Below, piece by piece: positions 1-9,177 of a stretch of DNA of 41,763 nt (within the stretch, counting starts at the first letter, position 1; every line of letters starts with the position of its first letter). A program made the position numbers and the translations under genes. This DNA comes from Clostridia bacterium (lineage in GTDB: Bacteria > Bacillota > Clostridia > Christensenellales > Aristaeellaceae). The notes under the pieces are model-generated. The model ran no database searches, had not been told where the DNA came from, and was given only the letters and a program-made list of their open reading frames with translations. The stretch spans positions 1-41,763 of the forward strand of contig JAFWWK010000101.1 in assembly GCA_017523615.1 (NCBI GenBank). Direction: 5' to 3'.

Positions 1-96
1 AGCAGCTTGATTGCCCCAAAGGTCCTTCATTTGGGGTAAGGGGAAGTATACGCTTTTTTAACCATGCCCTTGTTCCTTTGTGTTGTTATTGGAAAA

Positions 97-140
97 GAGC
101 TGTGAAGCTCCGGATTTTTCAATCCTTTTCTTCACAGCTC
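97..140 (-). terminator. Hairpin downstream of the MATE-type gene
   Basis: Perfect 11-bp inverted repeat (GAGCTGTGAAG at 97-107, CTTCACAGCTC at 130-140). The loop holds a second short stem (GGATT/AATCC). It begins about 20 nt past the stop codon of the minus-strand gene and is followed on that strand by TTTTCC, so it probably ends that transcript. The plus side has a TTTTT run a few bases further on, so it may work in both directions. Confidence 0.5.
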
Positions 141-158
141 CCGTTTTTGATCTGTCCG

Positions 159-1950
159 TCAGATGTGCATAGTCAGGTAGTTCATATCCAGCGTGCTGTA
201 GTATTCCATGTCATGGGCAATGGAGCGCAGGATCCGAATGCCGATGTGGGAATAGGAATTTTCGGGTTTCATGATGGCGATGCGCTGATTGACATCAAAG
301 GCCCTGCAGTCGTCCCGCATCCGCAGGGTAACCTGATCGTTTTTGACGAAAAGCTTGATGTCGATGCTGTGCTCCCTGCCGTCGCCGAAGCCCTCGCTGA
401 TGATGACGGCCATTTCCTCTACAGCAAGCCCCACATGGTGGCAGCGGCGGGCATCAATGCCCCTTTGGGCACAGTATGCGATGATCTTTTCAGAGATGTT
501 GACGGCATCCTCCGGACTGACAAGGGTGGCAAGGAACTTGTCTTCCTCCGGCACGTCGAAGTTCTCCGGCAAAAGGAGCAGGTTTTCCAGCATGGCGCGG
601 GAGGGCTTGCGAACAGAAAGGATGCAAATGAGGGCAGCGAGAGTCACGGCGCTTTTGCCCACGAAGAAAGAAACGCACAGGCCCCTGAACCCAAAGATAT
701 GCAGGGAGGGCGAGCGCGAAGACCGCCAGCATGCCAAACCCGTCCATGAAATGGATGAGCGTGGAAGCGGTGGTCTTTTTAGCGCTCTGCAGATAGCTGG
801 CCAGGATGACGTTGGCCGAGTAAGGCAGAAGACCCAGGGCATACCAGCGCAGGCCGGACACAGCGTCTCCGAAAGCCTCGGAAGACGCGGGAAGGTACAG
901 GCCGATCAGCAGGGGGGCAGCGGCGCAGATCACTGCCGTCATGATCGCCGTGCTGACGCCCCTGCGCAGGAAGGTGTAGCGCATGAAGCGCATCAGCGAA
1001 TCCTTGTCCTCCTCCCCGTAGAAGACGCCGGAACCCATCAGTGTCGCCTGTCCGACCGCCTTGGGAAGGGAACTTAAAAACCCGCTCAGCGTGTTGACGG
1101 TGGACCAGGCCACGATGCCTGCCGGCCCGCCCCACTGCAGGGCGAACATATTATAACAGCCGTTCCGCAGCATGGTGGCAGCCCTGCTGAATACCGCCGG
1201 AAGGCCATGATGAAGGGTCCCCTTCAATCCGGAAAGCGAGAATCCGGGACGGAAAATGGATTCATGCCGCAGGAAGTGTCCCAGCAGGACCAGCATGCCG
1301 CACAGATAGCTGACGCTGGTGACCACGCCCACGCCGAAAAGCCCCCAGTCCGTCAGGGTGACCACCAGCAGGTCTCCGGCCAGGTTCACCCCGCAGATCA
1401 CGTAAGCGCCCGCCAGCACCCGCTTTTTGTCTCCGTCCATCTGGACGATGCCGTTCAGCAGGGCGGTGAGCATCATGGCGGGAATACAGAGCGCCATTCC
1501 CCGGACATACCGGAACATAAGGGGCGCAAACTCCGATCCGTTCTTCCCTGATACCAAGAGTCCGGTCAGCTGTGGGAAAACGAACAAGAGCGCCGCTGCG
1601 GCTCCTCCGACGCCTACGCACAAAGTGAAGCAGGCGTTAAAGCTCCTGTTCGCCTCCCGTGGCTTGCCCGCACCGATCAGATTGCCGCAGGCCACGATGC
1701 ACCCGGTTGCGATCACATTTCCCACCAGCTCGATCAGGTTGGTCAGCGGGCTGCTGAGGCCGAAGGCGGCGAAGGCGGTTTCATGCAGGAAGTTGCTGAT
1801 GATCAGGCCATCCAGGATCGATCCCGCCAGGACGGTCATCAGGGAGATCAGCGACACCGAAAACAGGTTGTTCACCAGGCTGAGTATAATGCGGTCTTCC
1901 TTCTTCCGGGCGTCCAGCCTCACCCGGGATAAAAAATTTTTGATGTGCAC
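159..1950 (-). pseudogene. MATE-family transporter with C-terminal HATPase-like domain, frameshifted
   Basis: The first ~417 codons encode a hydrophobic multi-pass protein of the MATE (MatE) drug/metabolite antiporter family. Reading continues in frame into a poor-quality tail. The real continuation lies in another frame: the last membrane helix (FGFRGLCVSFFVGKSAVTL) and about 135 residues of a GHKL/anti-sigma-type ATPase domain (HATPase_c_2) ending at 159. The frames must switch near 690-705, where one base would have to be skipped. MATE proteins with such an ATPase tail are, as I recall, found in Clostridia. The N-box looks degenerate: EEMAVIISEGF lacks the usual Asn, so ATP binding is doubtful. 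The start is taken as GTG at 1950, because GGGGAGGAG sits 7 nt upstream; ATG at 1968 has no ribosome binding site. The frameshift may be a sequencing error, real decay, or programmed. Confidence 0.75.
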
Positions 1951-2011
1951 GGCCCCGCTCCTCCCCATAACACACAGGAATAACAAGCAAGGACTCTTCT
2001 TTATTCTCCGC

Positions 2012-3541
2012 TTATTTATGCCAGTATCCGTTAAGGAACGCGATCCTCCGTTCAAGCCAGTGAGCAAGCTGTTCGGCAGACTCCGCCTCCGTCCTGCAGT
2101 TGAAGGCTTCCCGGTTCAATTCGTAGTCCAGCGGCGATTTGTCCGCCATGTTGCTCCAGCGCTCATAATTGCGCGTGAAGGCGTCCCTGTACGTAACGCT
2201 GTCCGCTCGGATCATCCCGACGGTATCGCTGAGGGCCCCGCTGTCATAGAGCGCCGTCCACTTTTCGGCGACGATCTCCCGGAACCAGTCCTCCCCCATC
2301 AACACGGCAAGCCAGGGATTGATCGCCCTGTACCTGTGGTCAACATCGTCCACCACGTTGGCCGCGTGAAAACCTTTTGCGTCCACGCAGACATAGCGGT
2401 TCCCCATGGACGAGTCAAAATCCCACGGAGCTTCAAAGCGGAGCCTTTTATCCCCGTTTTCGCTCAGATCAACACTGATAAAAAAACTGGACCAGTAGAC
2501 GTCCGGGTCGCAGATGATCTCGCTGAGGATATATATATCAGCCAGAGACCCGACGTCCGCCACGGCCTCCACCGCCTCCCGGGCCGTCTTTTGCGCCGGC
2601 ACCGTGCTCCGGTAATCAGAGGTCATCTCCAGGGCCGTGTCCTGATAAGCGGCGGCGTACATGATCCTGTACGCGTTGCCGACGAAATCCCGGATCGCGA
2701 TGCGCTGGTTCTCTGAGCGGATGCTGCTCTTGACAGTGTATCCGACGTTGTTCCTGTTGGAAGGATCGGTGGAAAGAGGCGTGAAGGGCCGCACCGCGGC
2801 ATCGCCGGCAAAGGGGAGCAGCGGCGCGAAGTCGGCATAGTTGATCGTAAAGCTATGAAGGCGGTCCTCCAGGTAATAGTACCCGTCAAACTCCAGGAAA
2901 TAGCCGACATCCGTTCCTGTTTCGTCCTTCCCGGGCTCAGGCACGCTCACCCGGCCCTCCGCGCATTCCTGCTGCTCCGCCAGGAGATAGACTCCCCAAT
3001 ATTCGCCGTTGATCTTCACTTCTGCCAGCATGCAGTCGGAAGAGTACAGGCCTTCCCCCAGGATGCTGCGCGCCAGGTCAAATCCCGCCTTGCTGCGCAG
3101 CAGCGAAAGGTCCTTGTATTCTGCCAGCAGCACCCAGTTTTTGAACGCCCTTCCCCCGTTGAGCCCACAGAGGGACTGCTTCTTCCCAAACTTGATCCGC
3201 AGCGACTTTTTCTCGTAGCTTGTGGTCCAGTTGCCCCTGACCTTGACCTGGGCTTCCGCCCCGTCGACAGTGACGCTTCCGTCTGTCCAGGTACAGGTGA
3301 CGGTGCAGTCAACATAATAGGGTTCTGGCGGGATCACATAGCCCGGCGTCCAGGAGGCGATGGCCTCGGAAACATTGGCCTTCACGGGTTCGGTCACAAA
3401 AGCGGTACCCTCTCCAGGATCCACCGTGTTGATGGAGATCAGGGGCAGCAGCCTTTCTTCTCCGATACCGTCCGCCCGGACGTCACCGCGGCATATGATA
3501 ACAACTGCCGCCAGGGCCAGGAACAGCAGGATCTTTTTCAT
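2012..3541 (-). CDS. Secreted CotH-kinase-family protein
   Basis: A 509-residue protein starting MKKILLFLALAAVVIICRG, a cleavable-type signal peptide, so it acts outside the membrane. The body matches the CotH family: the early VKVRGNWTTSYEKKSLRIKFG segment, the AEVKINGEYWGVYLLAEQ segment, and the late APWDFDSSMGNRY motif. The DFD there corresponds to the metal-binding aspartates of CotH kinases, which in Bacillus spore coats phosphorylate coat proteins. Outside sporulation, CotH proteins are common in fibre-degrading Clostridia, where their role is unclear. ATG at 3541 is chosen because GGAGGAGAG lies just upstream; a longer reading frame to 3589 has no such site. It is on the same strand as the MATE gene, with a 61-nt gap. 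The substrate cannot be told from the sequence. Confidence 0.85.
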   Translation of the reverse strand: MKKILLFLALAAVVIICRGDVRADGIGEERLLPLISINTVDPGEGTAFVTEPVKANVSEAIASWTPGYVIPPEPYYVDCTVTCTWTDGSVTVDGAEAQVKVRGNWTTSYEKKSLRIKFGKKQSLCGLNGGRAFKNWVLLAEYKDLSLLRSKAGFDLARSILGEGLYSSDCMLAEVKINGEYWGVYLLAEQQECAEGRVSVPEPGKDETGTDVGYFLEFDGYYYLEDRLHSFTINYADFAPLLPFAGDAAVRPFTPLSTDPSNRNNVGYTVKSSIRSENQRIAIRDFVGNAYRIMYAAAYQDTALEMTSDYRSTVPAQKTAREAVEAVADVGSLADIYILSEIICDPDVYWSSFFISVDLSENGDKRLRFEAPWDFDSSMGNRYVCVDAKGFHAANVVDDVDHRYRAINPWLAVLMGEDWFREIVAEKWTALYDSGALSDTVGMIRADSVTYRDAFTRNYERWSNMADKSPLDYELNREAFNCRTEAESAEQLAHWLERRIAFLNGYWHK

Positions 3542-3944
3542 CGTCTCTCCTCCGTCTTTGGTTTTCCTATTCCGCGCCGGGTTCCTCATGGTAACCGTTT
3601 TCCGTTATTCCTTTCCCCGGCACGTTAATTTTTCTCGCATCAGTCAGTTATCGAATCTTTGTCAGCATTTTAGCATGAACCGAGGGCGTTTTCAATCCTG
3701 CGGAGCACAGCCCCGGCAAAAATATCCCCCGTCAGGAAGCGGCTTTGCTTTTCACGAACAGCGCGGATCAGGCGGCGATCATTATCCCCCCGTTATTTCT
3801 GAGGCAGTTCAAGGGGCGATGCATCGTCTCGCCCGCGCCCGCTTTGTTTTTTTCTCTTCTTATGATATGATGATAAAGACGAACATCCCCTATGTCCGCG
3901 GCTTGACCGGCCCTGCAAATCGCTGAAAAGAAAGGATCACAGCC
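3542..3944. other. Divergent intergenic region, no gene
   Basis: About 400 bases between the divergent CotH-like and oligogalacturonate lyase genes. I see one reasonable plus-strand promoter (3844-3871) and no convincing reading frame. Frames that cross it run antisense into the CotH gene. Confidence 0.6.
3844..3871 (+). promoter_or_regulatory. Promoter of the oligogalacturonate lyase gene
   Basis: TTGTTT (3844-3849), 16-bp spacer, TATGAT (3866-3871), about 75 nt upstream of the lyase ATG. The match to the sigma-A consensus is fair and the spacer is one base short. Confidence 0.45.
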
Positions 3945-5138
3945 ATGAAGCCATACCGTATTTACGCTCCCGAACGCACCGAATACACAGACCGGGTCAG
4001 CGGGGCAAAGGTCCATAAGCTGACCGGCTACAAGGGGCATAGCGTCCACCCCTATTTCACCGAAAACGCATGGTACGACGGGGGACGCAGATTCATCTTT
4101 ACCTCAGACAGGGAAAACGTGACCAACCTGTTTTCCTTTGACCTGGAAAGCGGGGAGATCGCCCAATTGACCGACTTTTCCGACCCCCGAAAAGGCCCCG
4201 TGCGCATCCCGAAGCACGTCAACCGGGAGCGGAATGAAACCTATTACTGGCAGAACGGCTGCCTGTACGGCCTGAGCCTTGAGGACCTCAGCGTCCGGCC
4301 GATCTTCGTCGCGCCCCGGGACGGAAGATTTTCGTCTGACAGCGGGGTGCTGAACGTGGGCGGCGGTATCACGGGCGCGGGCGGAAAGGCCATTTATATC
4401 GGTCTCACCGAAGACCTGAGCCGGCGGATCTTCACCCGGATGGGCGCCAATTACGTGGGCTTCGAGGAGACCTTCGCAGCCAGGCCCCTGTGCATTATCC
4501 TGCGGATCGACCTGGATACGGGCCGCTGCGACAAAGTATGGGAGGAACGCTGCTGGGTGGGCCACATCAATCCCTCTCCCACACTGGAAGGCATCCTCAC
4601 CTTCTGTCACGAAGGCCCATGGGATCGGGTGGATCACCGCATATGGGTACTGGATACCGGCACCGGCAAAGCTGCCAGACTGCGGCCCCGCAGGCAGGAT
4701 GGCGAAATGATCGGCCATGAATACTGGCTGCAGGACGGGAAGACCGTGGGGTACCAGGTACACATCCCCGATCCGGGCGGCCGGACGCGCACCACCTGGA
4801 CCGGCTTCATCCGCTATGACGGCACCGGAGAGATCGAAGCCCTGAACGGACCCATGCAATCCCCGGACCACGTTTTTTCGCTGGATACGAACATGATCGT
4901 TACCGACGCGGGAAAAGCCGTCAAGCTGATCCGCCGGGAAGGGACGCGCTTTGACGCGCCCAGGGTGCTGTGCATGCACGATTCCAGCTTTTATTTTCAG
5001 GATTCCCATCCTCACCCCTGTTTTACCCCCGACGGGAAGAGGGTACTGTACGCCTCCGATATCGAAGGATATATCAACCTGTACATGGCAGACATCCCGG
5101 ACTATGGATCCCTGCCTTACCTGAATGCGCCAAAGTGA
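3945..5138 (+). CDS. ogl: Oligogalacturonate lyase (polysaccharide lyase family 22)
   Basis: A 397-residue protein of about the usual length for PL22, a seven-bladed beta-propeller enzyme that splits short, often unsaturated galacturonides from pectin by beta-elimination in the cytoplasm. Family hallmarks: KVHKLTGYKGHSVHPYFTENAW near the N-terminus, FCHEGPWDRVDHRIW (the His matching the catalytic base), IGHEYWLQDG (metal-ligand His), and QDSHPHP near the C-terminus (the Gln and two His that bind Mn2+ in studied members). All key residues are present. There is no signal peptide, so it probably acts on oligomers already imported. AAAGGA precedes the ATG. No pectin transporter or other uronate gene is adjacent, so it stands alone here. 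Confidence 0.93.
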   Translation: MKPYRIYAPERTEYTDRVSGAKVHKLTGYKGHSVHPYFTENAWYDGGRRFIFTSDRENVTNLFSFDLESGEIAQLTDFSDPRKGPVRIPKHVNRERNETYYWQNGCLYGLSLEDLSVRPIFVAPRDGRFSSDSGVLNVGGGITGAGGKAIYIGLTEDLSRRIFTRMGANYVGFEETFAARPLCIILRIDLDTGRCDKVWEERCWVGHINPSPTLEGILTFCHEGPWDRVDHRIWVLDTGTGKAARLRPRRQDGEMIGHEYWLQDGKTVGYQVHIPDPGGRTRTTWTGFIRYDGTGEIEALNGPMQSPDHVFSLDTNMIVTDAGKAVKLIRREGTRFDAPRVLCMHDSSFYFQDSHPHPCFTPDGKRVLYASDIEGYINLYMADIPDYGSLPYLNAPK

Positions 5139-5167
5139 TCCTGCGGCCGGGGCTGCCAAATCGGTCC

Positions 5168-5196
5168 TTGCCAATCGCGCAAAAATGATGTATTGT
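5168..5196 (+). promoter_or_regulatory. Promoter of the GltD-like gene
   Basis: TTGCCA (5168-5173), 17-bp spacer, TATTGT (5191-5196), 35 nt before the start codon. A good sigma-A-type match in the gap after the lyase gene. Confidence 0.5.
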
Positions 5197-5230
5197 AAAG
5201 TTACCAAATCAATCATACCGGAGGCGTACC

Positions 5231-6457
5231 ATGGCCGTACATGTCATTGAAGAAGCAAACCGCTGCCTGCAGTGCAAAAAACCCCGCTGTATGGAAGAGG
5301 GCTGCCCCATCCATACCAACATCCCGGAAATGATCCGCCTGTTCCGGGAACATGATATGCAGACTGCCGCTGCCATGCTGTTTGAAAACAATCCCCTGTC
5401 GGTGGTCTGTTCCCTGGTGTGCAACCACGCCGGCCAGTGCCAGGGCCACTGCGTCCGCGGCATCAAGGGCGAGCCGGTGCACATCTCCGCCATCGAAAAC
5501 TACATTTCCGATTCCTGCTTTGACCGGCTGAAGATCGATATGCTTCCCCCCAACGGCATGAAAGCCGCCGTCATCGGCGCCGGACCCGCAGGCATCACCA
5601 TCGCCATCAAGCTGGCCCAGAAGGGTTACAAGGTAACGGTGTTCGAGACCCGGGACAAAATCGGCGGGATCCTGCGCTACGGCATCCCGGAATTCCGCCT
5701 GCCCAAATCCATCCTGGACCGCTACCAGGAAAAGATGCGGGAGATGGGGATCCTTTTCCGGCCCAATTTCTCCATCGGCGGCTCCACCAGCATCCGGGAC
5801 CTGCTGGATGACGGGTATAAATCCGTGTTTATCGGCACCGGCGCCTGGAGGCCCCGCAAGCTGGGCATCCCCGGGGAGACTTTCGGCAACGTATTCTACG
5901 CCATCAATTACCTGAACAACCCGGACGTATACCGCCTGGGTGAGAAGGTAGCGGTCATCGGCGCCGGAAATGCCGCCATGGACGTGGCGCGCACCGCCGT
6001 AAGGCACGGCTCCAGGGCGGTCACCGTCTATGTCCGGGGCGACAAGGCCAACGCCTCCGCCGACGAATTCGAAATGGCCGTGGTGGACGGCGTGGACTTC
6101 GTATATATGAAATCCCCTGTCCGCATCACCGACGACGGCATCGTCCTGGAGGATATCGCTGACGACGGAAAGGGCGGATTTGTCTCAGTTCCCGGGACGG
6201 AAAAGCTGTACGAAGCCGATTCCATCATGGTCTGCATCTCCCAGGTGCCCCAGGACCGCCTGGTGAACCGCGACCGGGAGCTGCACCTGAACGAGCGCGG
6301 CAACCTGGCCACCACCGACGGCGGCGAGACCACCATGCCCGGCGTGTTCGCCTCCGGGGACGTGGTCACCGGCGCGAAGACCGTCGTGGCCGCCGTGGCC
6401 TTCTCCAAAAAGATCGCCGAAGACATGGACAGGTATATGCAGGCGCATAAGGACTGA
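5231..6457 (+). CDS. GltD-like NAD(P)H-dependent iron-sulfur flavoprotein
   Basis: A 408-residue homologue of the glutamate synthase small subunit family. The N-terminus has the Cys-rich Fer4_20 domain (C-x2-C-x4-C-x4-CP near residue 15, a second Cys set near residue 60) that holds [4Fe-4S] clusters. FAD binding is shown by AVIGAGPAGITIAIKLAQKG near residue 110 and NAD(P)H binding by VAVIGAGNAAMDVARTAV near residue 240. Length is slightly below typical GltD. No large (GltB) subunit lies nearby, so it may pass electrons to another partner, as NfnB and related proteins do; glutamate synthesis should not be assumed. GGAGG precedes the ATG. It ends facing the minus-strand deoxyribosyltransferase-like gene. 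Confidence 0.85.
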   Translation: MAVHVIEEANRCLQCKKPRCMEEGCPIHTNIPEMIRLFREHDMQTAAAMLFENNPLSVVCSLVCNHAGQCQGHCVRGIKGEPVHISAIENYISDSCFDRLKIDMLPPNGMKAAVIGAGPAGITIAIKLAQKGYKVTVFETRDKIGGILRYGIPEFRLPKSILDRYQEKMREMGILFRPNFSIGGSTSIRDLLDDGYKSVFIGTGAWRPRKLGIPGETFGNVFYAINYLNNPDVYRLGEKVAVIGAGNAAMDVARTAVRHGSRAVTVYVRGDKANASADEFEMAVVDGVDFVYMKSPVRITDDGIVLEDIADDGKGGFVSVPGTEKLYEADSIMVCISQVPQDRLVNRDRELHLNERGNLATTDGGETTMPGVFASGDVVTGAKTVVAAVAFSKKIAEDMDRYMQAHKD

Positions 6458-6500
6458 CCCATATTTGGGTCCTTAGGGTCTTTGTCCGCCGTCCGTCCTC

Positions 6501-6818
6501 TCAATCCTCTTTCTCCAGGTATTCCACGTCCTTCCCGGTCGAGAGCGCATAAGCGATCTCCGACCGGGTGCTGGACCCGATATACCCGCCGACGTTGATG
6601 ACGAAGATCCCGTCGGACATGTCGATCTTCCGTTTGTGCATGTCGTCCAGCATTTCCTTGGTGCCTTCGGTCCACACCTCGCTGTCGCCGGAATGGCCGA
6701 ACAGGCCCACGCTGATGACGATATTTCCCTCCAGCGTCAAGCGTTTCTGAGCTTCCATGAAGGCTTCCCTGAATCGTGTGCTTCCGCAAAGGGTGATCAC
6801 CCTGTATTTCCCGACCAT
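6501..6818 (-). CDS. Nucleoside 2-deoxyribosyltransferase-like small protein
   Basis: A 105-residue soluble protein starting MVGKYRVITLCGSTRF. The CGSTRF opening, the central FGHSGDSEVWTEGTKEMLDDMHKRKI segment and the late NVGGYIGSSTRSEI segment fit a small Rossmann-like family related to nucleoside 2-deoxyribosyltransferases, widespread in Clostridia. Family members are often annotated only as hypothetical, so the reaction is uncertain. Its GGAGG ribosome binding site overlaps the last codons of the upstream DUF3784 gene (one base between that stop and this ATG), so the two are translationally coupled. Confidence 0.7.
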   Translation of the reverse strand: MVGKYRVITLCGSTRFREAFMEAQKRLTLEGNIVISVGLFGHSGDSEVWTEGTKEMLDDMHKRKIDMSDGIFVINVGGYIGSSTRSEIAYALSTGKDVEYLEKED

Positions 6819-6819
6819 G

Positions 6820-7140
6820 TCATTCCTCCGCTGATCCGGGTCTGTTGTACTTACGCTGCGCTCTGATCAGCAGCGCCAGGCCCAGGACGATACCGGCCGC
6901 CAACGGCACCCACCAGAAACGCGAAAGGACCAGATCAAGAATCCCTGCGGCAGCTATCCCGATCCCGACAATAACAATTCCGATCCCCGCCTGTCTGGTG
7001 TACGCGGGGATGTCTTCCCGCTTCACATACTGATAATGATAGTCGTGCAGAAGTGAGATCTTCTGCTTCTTCCACACCAGCATTCCCAAAGTAATACAAA
7101 GCAGTCCGACTGCCAGTTCGATCATTACTCCGACGATCAT
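6820..7140 (-). CDS. DUF3784 membrane protein
   Basis: A 106-residue protein with three predicted membrane helices (about 3-22, 48-68, 72-92). The segment KISLLHDYHYQYVKREDIPAY between helices one and two is the signature of DUF3784, a family common in Clostridia with no known function. GGTGGAGA precedes the ATG. It is the first gene of a two-gene minus-strand operon with the deoxyribosyltransferase-like gene. Confidence 0.85.
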   Translation of the reverse strand: MIVGVMIELAVGLLCITLGMLVWKKQKISLLHDYHYQYVKREDIPAYTRQAGIGIVIVGIGIAAAGILDLVLSRFWWVPLAAGIVLGLALLIRAQRKYNRPGSAEE

Positions 7141-7226
7141 ACGTTCTCCACCTTTCGGCCGTACCCGGCCAATTTTTTGCCTTTATTCTACCCGCTTGCC
7201 GCCCCACGAATGAGAGGAAAAAAGAA

Positions 7227-7631
7227 ATGAAATTCAAGCACACGAACAGGCCGGGATTCCTTTTGGGCTTCGTCGATTTTTTCTCGGCGGGGCTGTTCTT
7301 CCTGTTCTATATGCCCTTTGGCGGCCTGCAGGACGAGATCGACATGGTCCTGGGCCACCCGACGACGCGTTACTGGAAAGCCTATCTGCTGGGCATCCCC
7401 ACACTGTTCATTTACCCGCTGGTGTGGATGGCGCGGATCGCTGAGGAACTGAAGGATATCGCCCTCAGTTTGGGTGTCCCCGGGCCGTACACTTCCTGGC
7501 GGCACATGTTCCTGTGGAACGTCCTGGGGCTTCCGCTGATGGGGCCGGCTGTGGCCACCCACCGTTTTTTTGACACGCTTAACCGGGTGGAAAAGAAGCT
7601 CAACACCGGGGACGACAGTTCACTGCACTGA
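7227..7631 (+). CDS. DUF4234-like membrane protein
   Basis: A 134-residue protein with hydrophobic segments near residues 10-30, 50-70 and 92-110. Its layout (a TTRYWKAYLLGIPTLFIYPLVWM segment followed by TSWRHMFLWNVLG) resembles DUF4234 proteins, often found with other small membrane proteins. Function unknown. GAGAGGA lies just upstream of the ATG. It is divergent from the DUF3784 operon and converges on the Nudix-methyltransferase gene. Confidence 0.65.
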   Translation: MKFKHTNRPGFLLGFVDFFSAGLFFLFYMPFGGLQDEIDMVLGHPTTRYWKAYLLGIPTLFIYPLVWMARIAEELKDIALSLGVPGPYTSWRHMFLWNVLGLPLMGPAVATHRFFDTLNRVEKKLNTGDDSSLH

Positions 7632-7677
7632 CCTCCCCGCGTCCTGAAGCGATGTTTTCAACATAAGGGAACGGTTT

Positions 7678-8748
7678 TCAGAGTTTTTTCCCCGGCTGGG
7701 CACGGCAGATCATATTGACCCAGCGTTCGCTCCCCCTGCCGGGACGGACGTCAAACGTCGTCCGCAGGTCAATATCCCGAAAACCTCCCGCCTCCTCCGC
7801 CAGGGCATGCAGAGTGTCTTCCGTAAAGTCACAGAAAAATCTGCCGTCCGACACCCTTTCCTCTCCCCCGTATTTGAATGAAGCATACAAAACGCCGTCA
7901 TCCTTCAGAGCCCGCCGGACAAGGCGCAGCACACGGGGCAGGGTATCTCCGGGTACATGCAGCAGGGAAGCGCAGGCCCATACACCGTCAAATTCGTCCG
8001 AGAACTCCAGCTCCTCAAACCGCAGGCAGCGGACGTCACAACCAACGCGGCGGCGGGTGTATTCGCACATTTCCAGGCAGCCGTCCACAGCCAGCACGTC
8101 ATATCCCAGGCGCATAAAATGCAGCGAAGCGGCGCCCGCCCCGCATCCCAGGTCCAGAACGCGCCCCCCGGAGGGCACATTGGCGAGAAACGCGTCATAC
8201 ATCTCTGTCATATCCGCTTCCGCCGTGTCGGCGATAAACTTTCCCGCGTTTTTCCGGTACCAGTTAAGCGTACGGTCTGAAATATCCGCGTAGATCTCCG
8301 TCCCGCAGTCCTTTGATCTTCCCCCTGTCCTTTTCTCGGCTTCCCGAAACAGGACCGGGGTCACAAGAGGATAGGTCAGGTTTTCCGGCAAAGAGTCAAA
8401 TAAGCGTACGGCGCTCATCTCACAAGCCGGCAGCGCCTCAAGCCGTCGGACAAAGGCCGCGTAGACCCGTCCGTTGGACGCACCTTCCGAATCATACGCG
8501 TAATAGTCGCACACAGGAATGAGATCAGCATCGCTTGCGCCGCTTTCCTCATACAGTTCCCGCCTTGCGGCGTCCTCGGGCGTTTCGCCTTCCTCGATAT
8601 GCCCTCCCTGTGTTTCCCAGGATCTGTGGCCGCTGTGGTAGCTTAGCAGAAGCTGGCCCCGGCAGAAGGAGCAGACGACCACAAAGCGGAGCGGAGCCAG
8701 GGAACCGAACGGATGGATCGTACAGCGCAGTTCATGATGGCCTGTCAT
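7678..8748 (-). CDS. Nudix hydrolase fused to class I SAM methyltransferase
   Basis: A 356-residue two-domain protein. Residues ~20-150 form a Nudix domain with a complete Nudix box (G-x5-E-x7-RE-x2-EE-x-GA in GGHIEEGETPEDAARRELYE and the next few residues), which hydrolyses nucleoside diphosphates linked to another group. Residues ~165-350 form a class I methyltransferase: motif I VLDLGCGAGAASLHF near residue 197, then VLAVDGCLEMCEY, the acidic end of motif II, and FDGVWACASLLHVP. Both halves look intact, and the frame is continuous with no start-like site at the junction. GAGGTGA precedes the ATG. A possible minus-strand promoter is TTGCGC (8829-8834), 18-bp spacer, TAGTAT (8805-8810). The linked function (modified-nucleotide clean-up or metabolite repair) is inference. 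Confidence 0.85.
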   Translation of the reverse strand: MTGHHELRCTIHPFGSLAPLRFVVVCSFCRGQLLLSYHSGHRSWETQGGHIEEGETPEDAARRELYEESGASDADLIPVCDYYAYDSEGASNGRVYAAFVRRLEALPACEMSAVRLFDSLPENLTYPLVTPVLFREAEKRTGGRSKDCGTEIYADISDRTLNWYRKNAGKFIADTAEADMTEMYDAFLANVPSGGRVLDLGCGAGAASLHFMRLGYDVLAVDGCLEMCEYTRRRVGCDVRCLRFEELEFSDEFDGVWACASLLHVPGDTLPRVLRLVRRALKDDGVLYASFKYGGEERVSDGRFFCDFTEDTLHALAEEAGGFRDIDLRTTFDVRPGRGSERWVNMICRAQPGKKL

Positions 8749-9177
8749 TTTCGTTCACCTCGCGGGAATGTCACGCCGCGTTCTTTTTTTCTTTATCCTC
8801 TTCTATACTACCACAGGAAGACACCTTTGCGCAATCGTGCCCCGCGCGCCCAATACTCACGCCCGCTCCATGCGGCGCTTTGCGCTGCGTGACGTCCCAT
8901 GCGATCTCATAAGCGCCTTCGGCGCTGTTAAAACAGCATTGGCCGTATAAAATGATCAGTATAAGTAAAACGCTGTTTTTCCTGTGTTTTTCCCCTGTTT
9001 CTTCCTGCCGGAATCGGGTTGACATCACGGAAAAATATGCCTAAAATGGATAACAATCCTCATGAATGGCAAACAGCGGCAAGGGGAAAAAACCTCCCGG
9101 TCCCGGCTATGCCCATCCGTCATATGAGGCCGCCTTTTATACAGACCGGACCCTGAACAGGAGGCATGTGTGATCCG
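8749..9177. other. Divergent intergenic region, promoters only
   Basis: About 430 bases between the Nudix-methyltransferase and esterase genes. It holds a likely minus-strand promoter near 8805-8834 and a strong plus-strand promoter at 9019-9047. Frames crossing it have no ribosome binding site or recognisable product. Confidence 0.6.
9019..9047 (+). promoter_or_regulatory. Promoter of the esterase gene
   Basis: TTGACA (9019-9024), 17-bp spacer, TAAAAT (9042-9047): an almost consensus sigma-A promoter, leaving a leader of about 120 nt before the esterase start. Confidence 0.65.

Noticed and set aside
14-36. CCCCAAA/TTTGGGG hairpin at the left edge
   Set aside because: Seven-bp stem with no nearby T run on either strand and no gene known to its left; function cannot be supported.
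6456-6475. GACCC/GGGTC hairpin at the end of the GltD-like gene
   Set aside because: Only 5 bp, overlaps the stop codon and lacks a T run; too weak to call a terminator.
8771-9028. 85-codon minus-strand frame in the divergent gap
   Set aside because: No ribosome binding site; starts over the esterase promoter and covers the probable promoter of the Nudix-methyltransferase gene.
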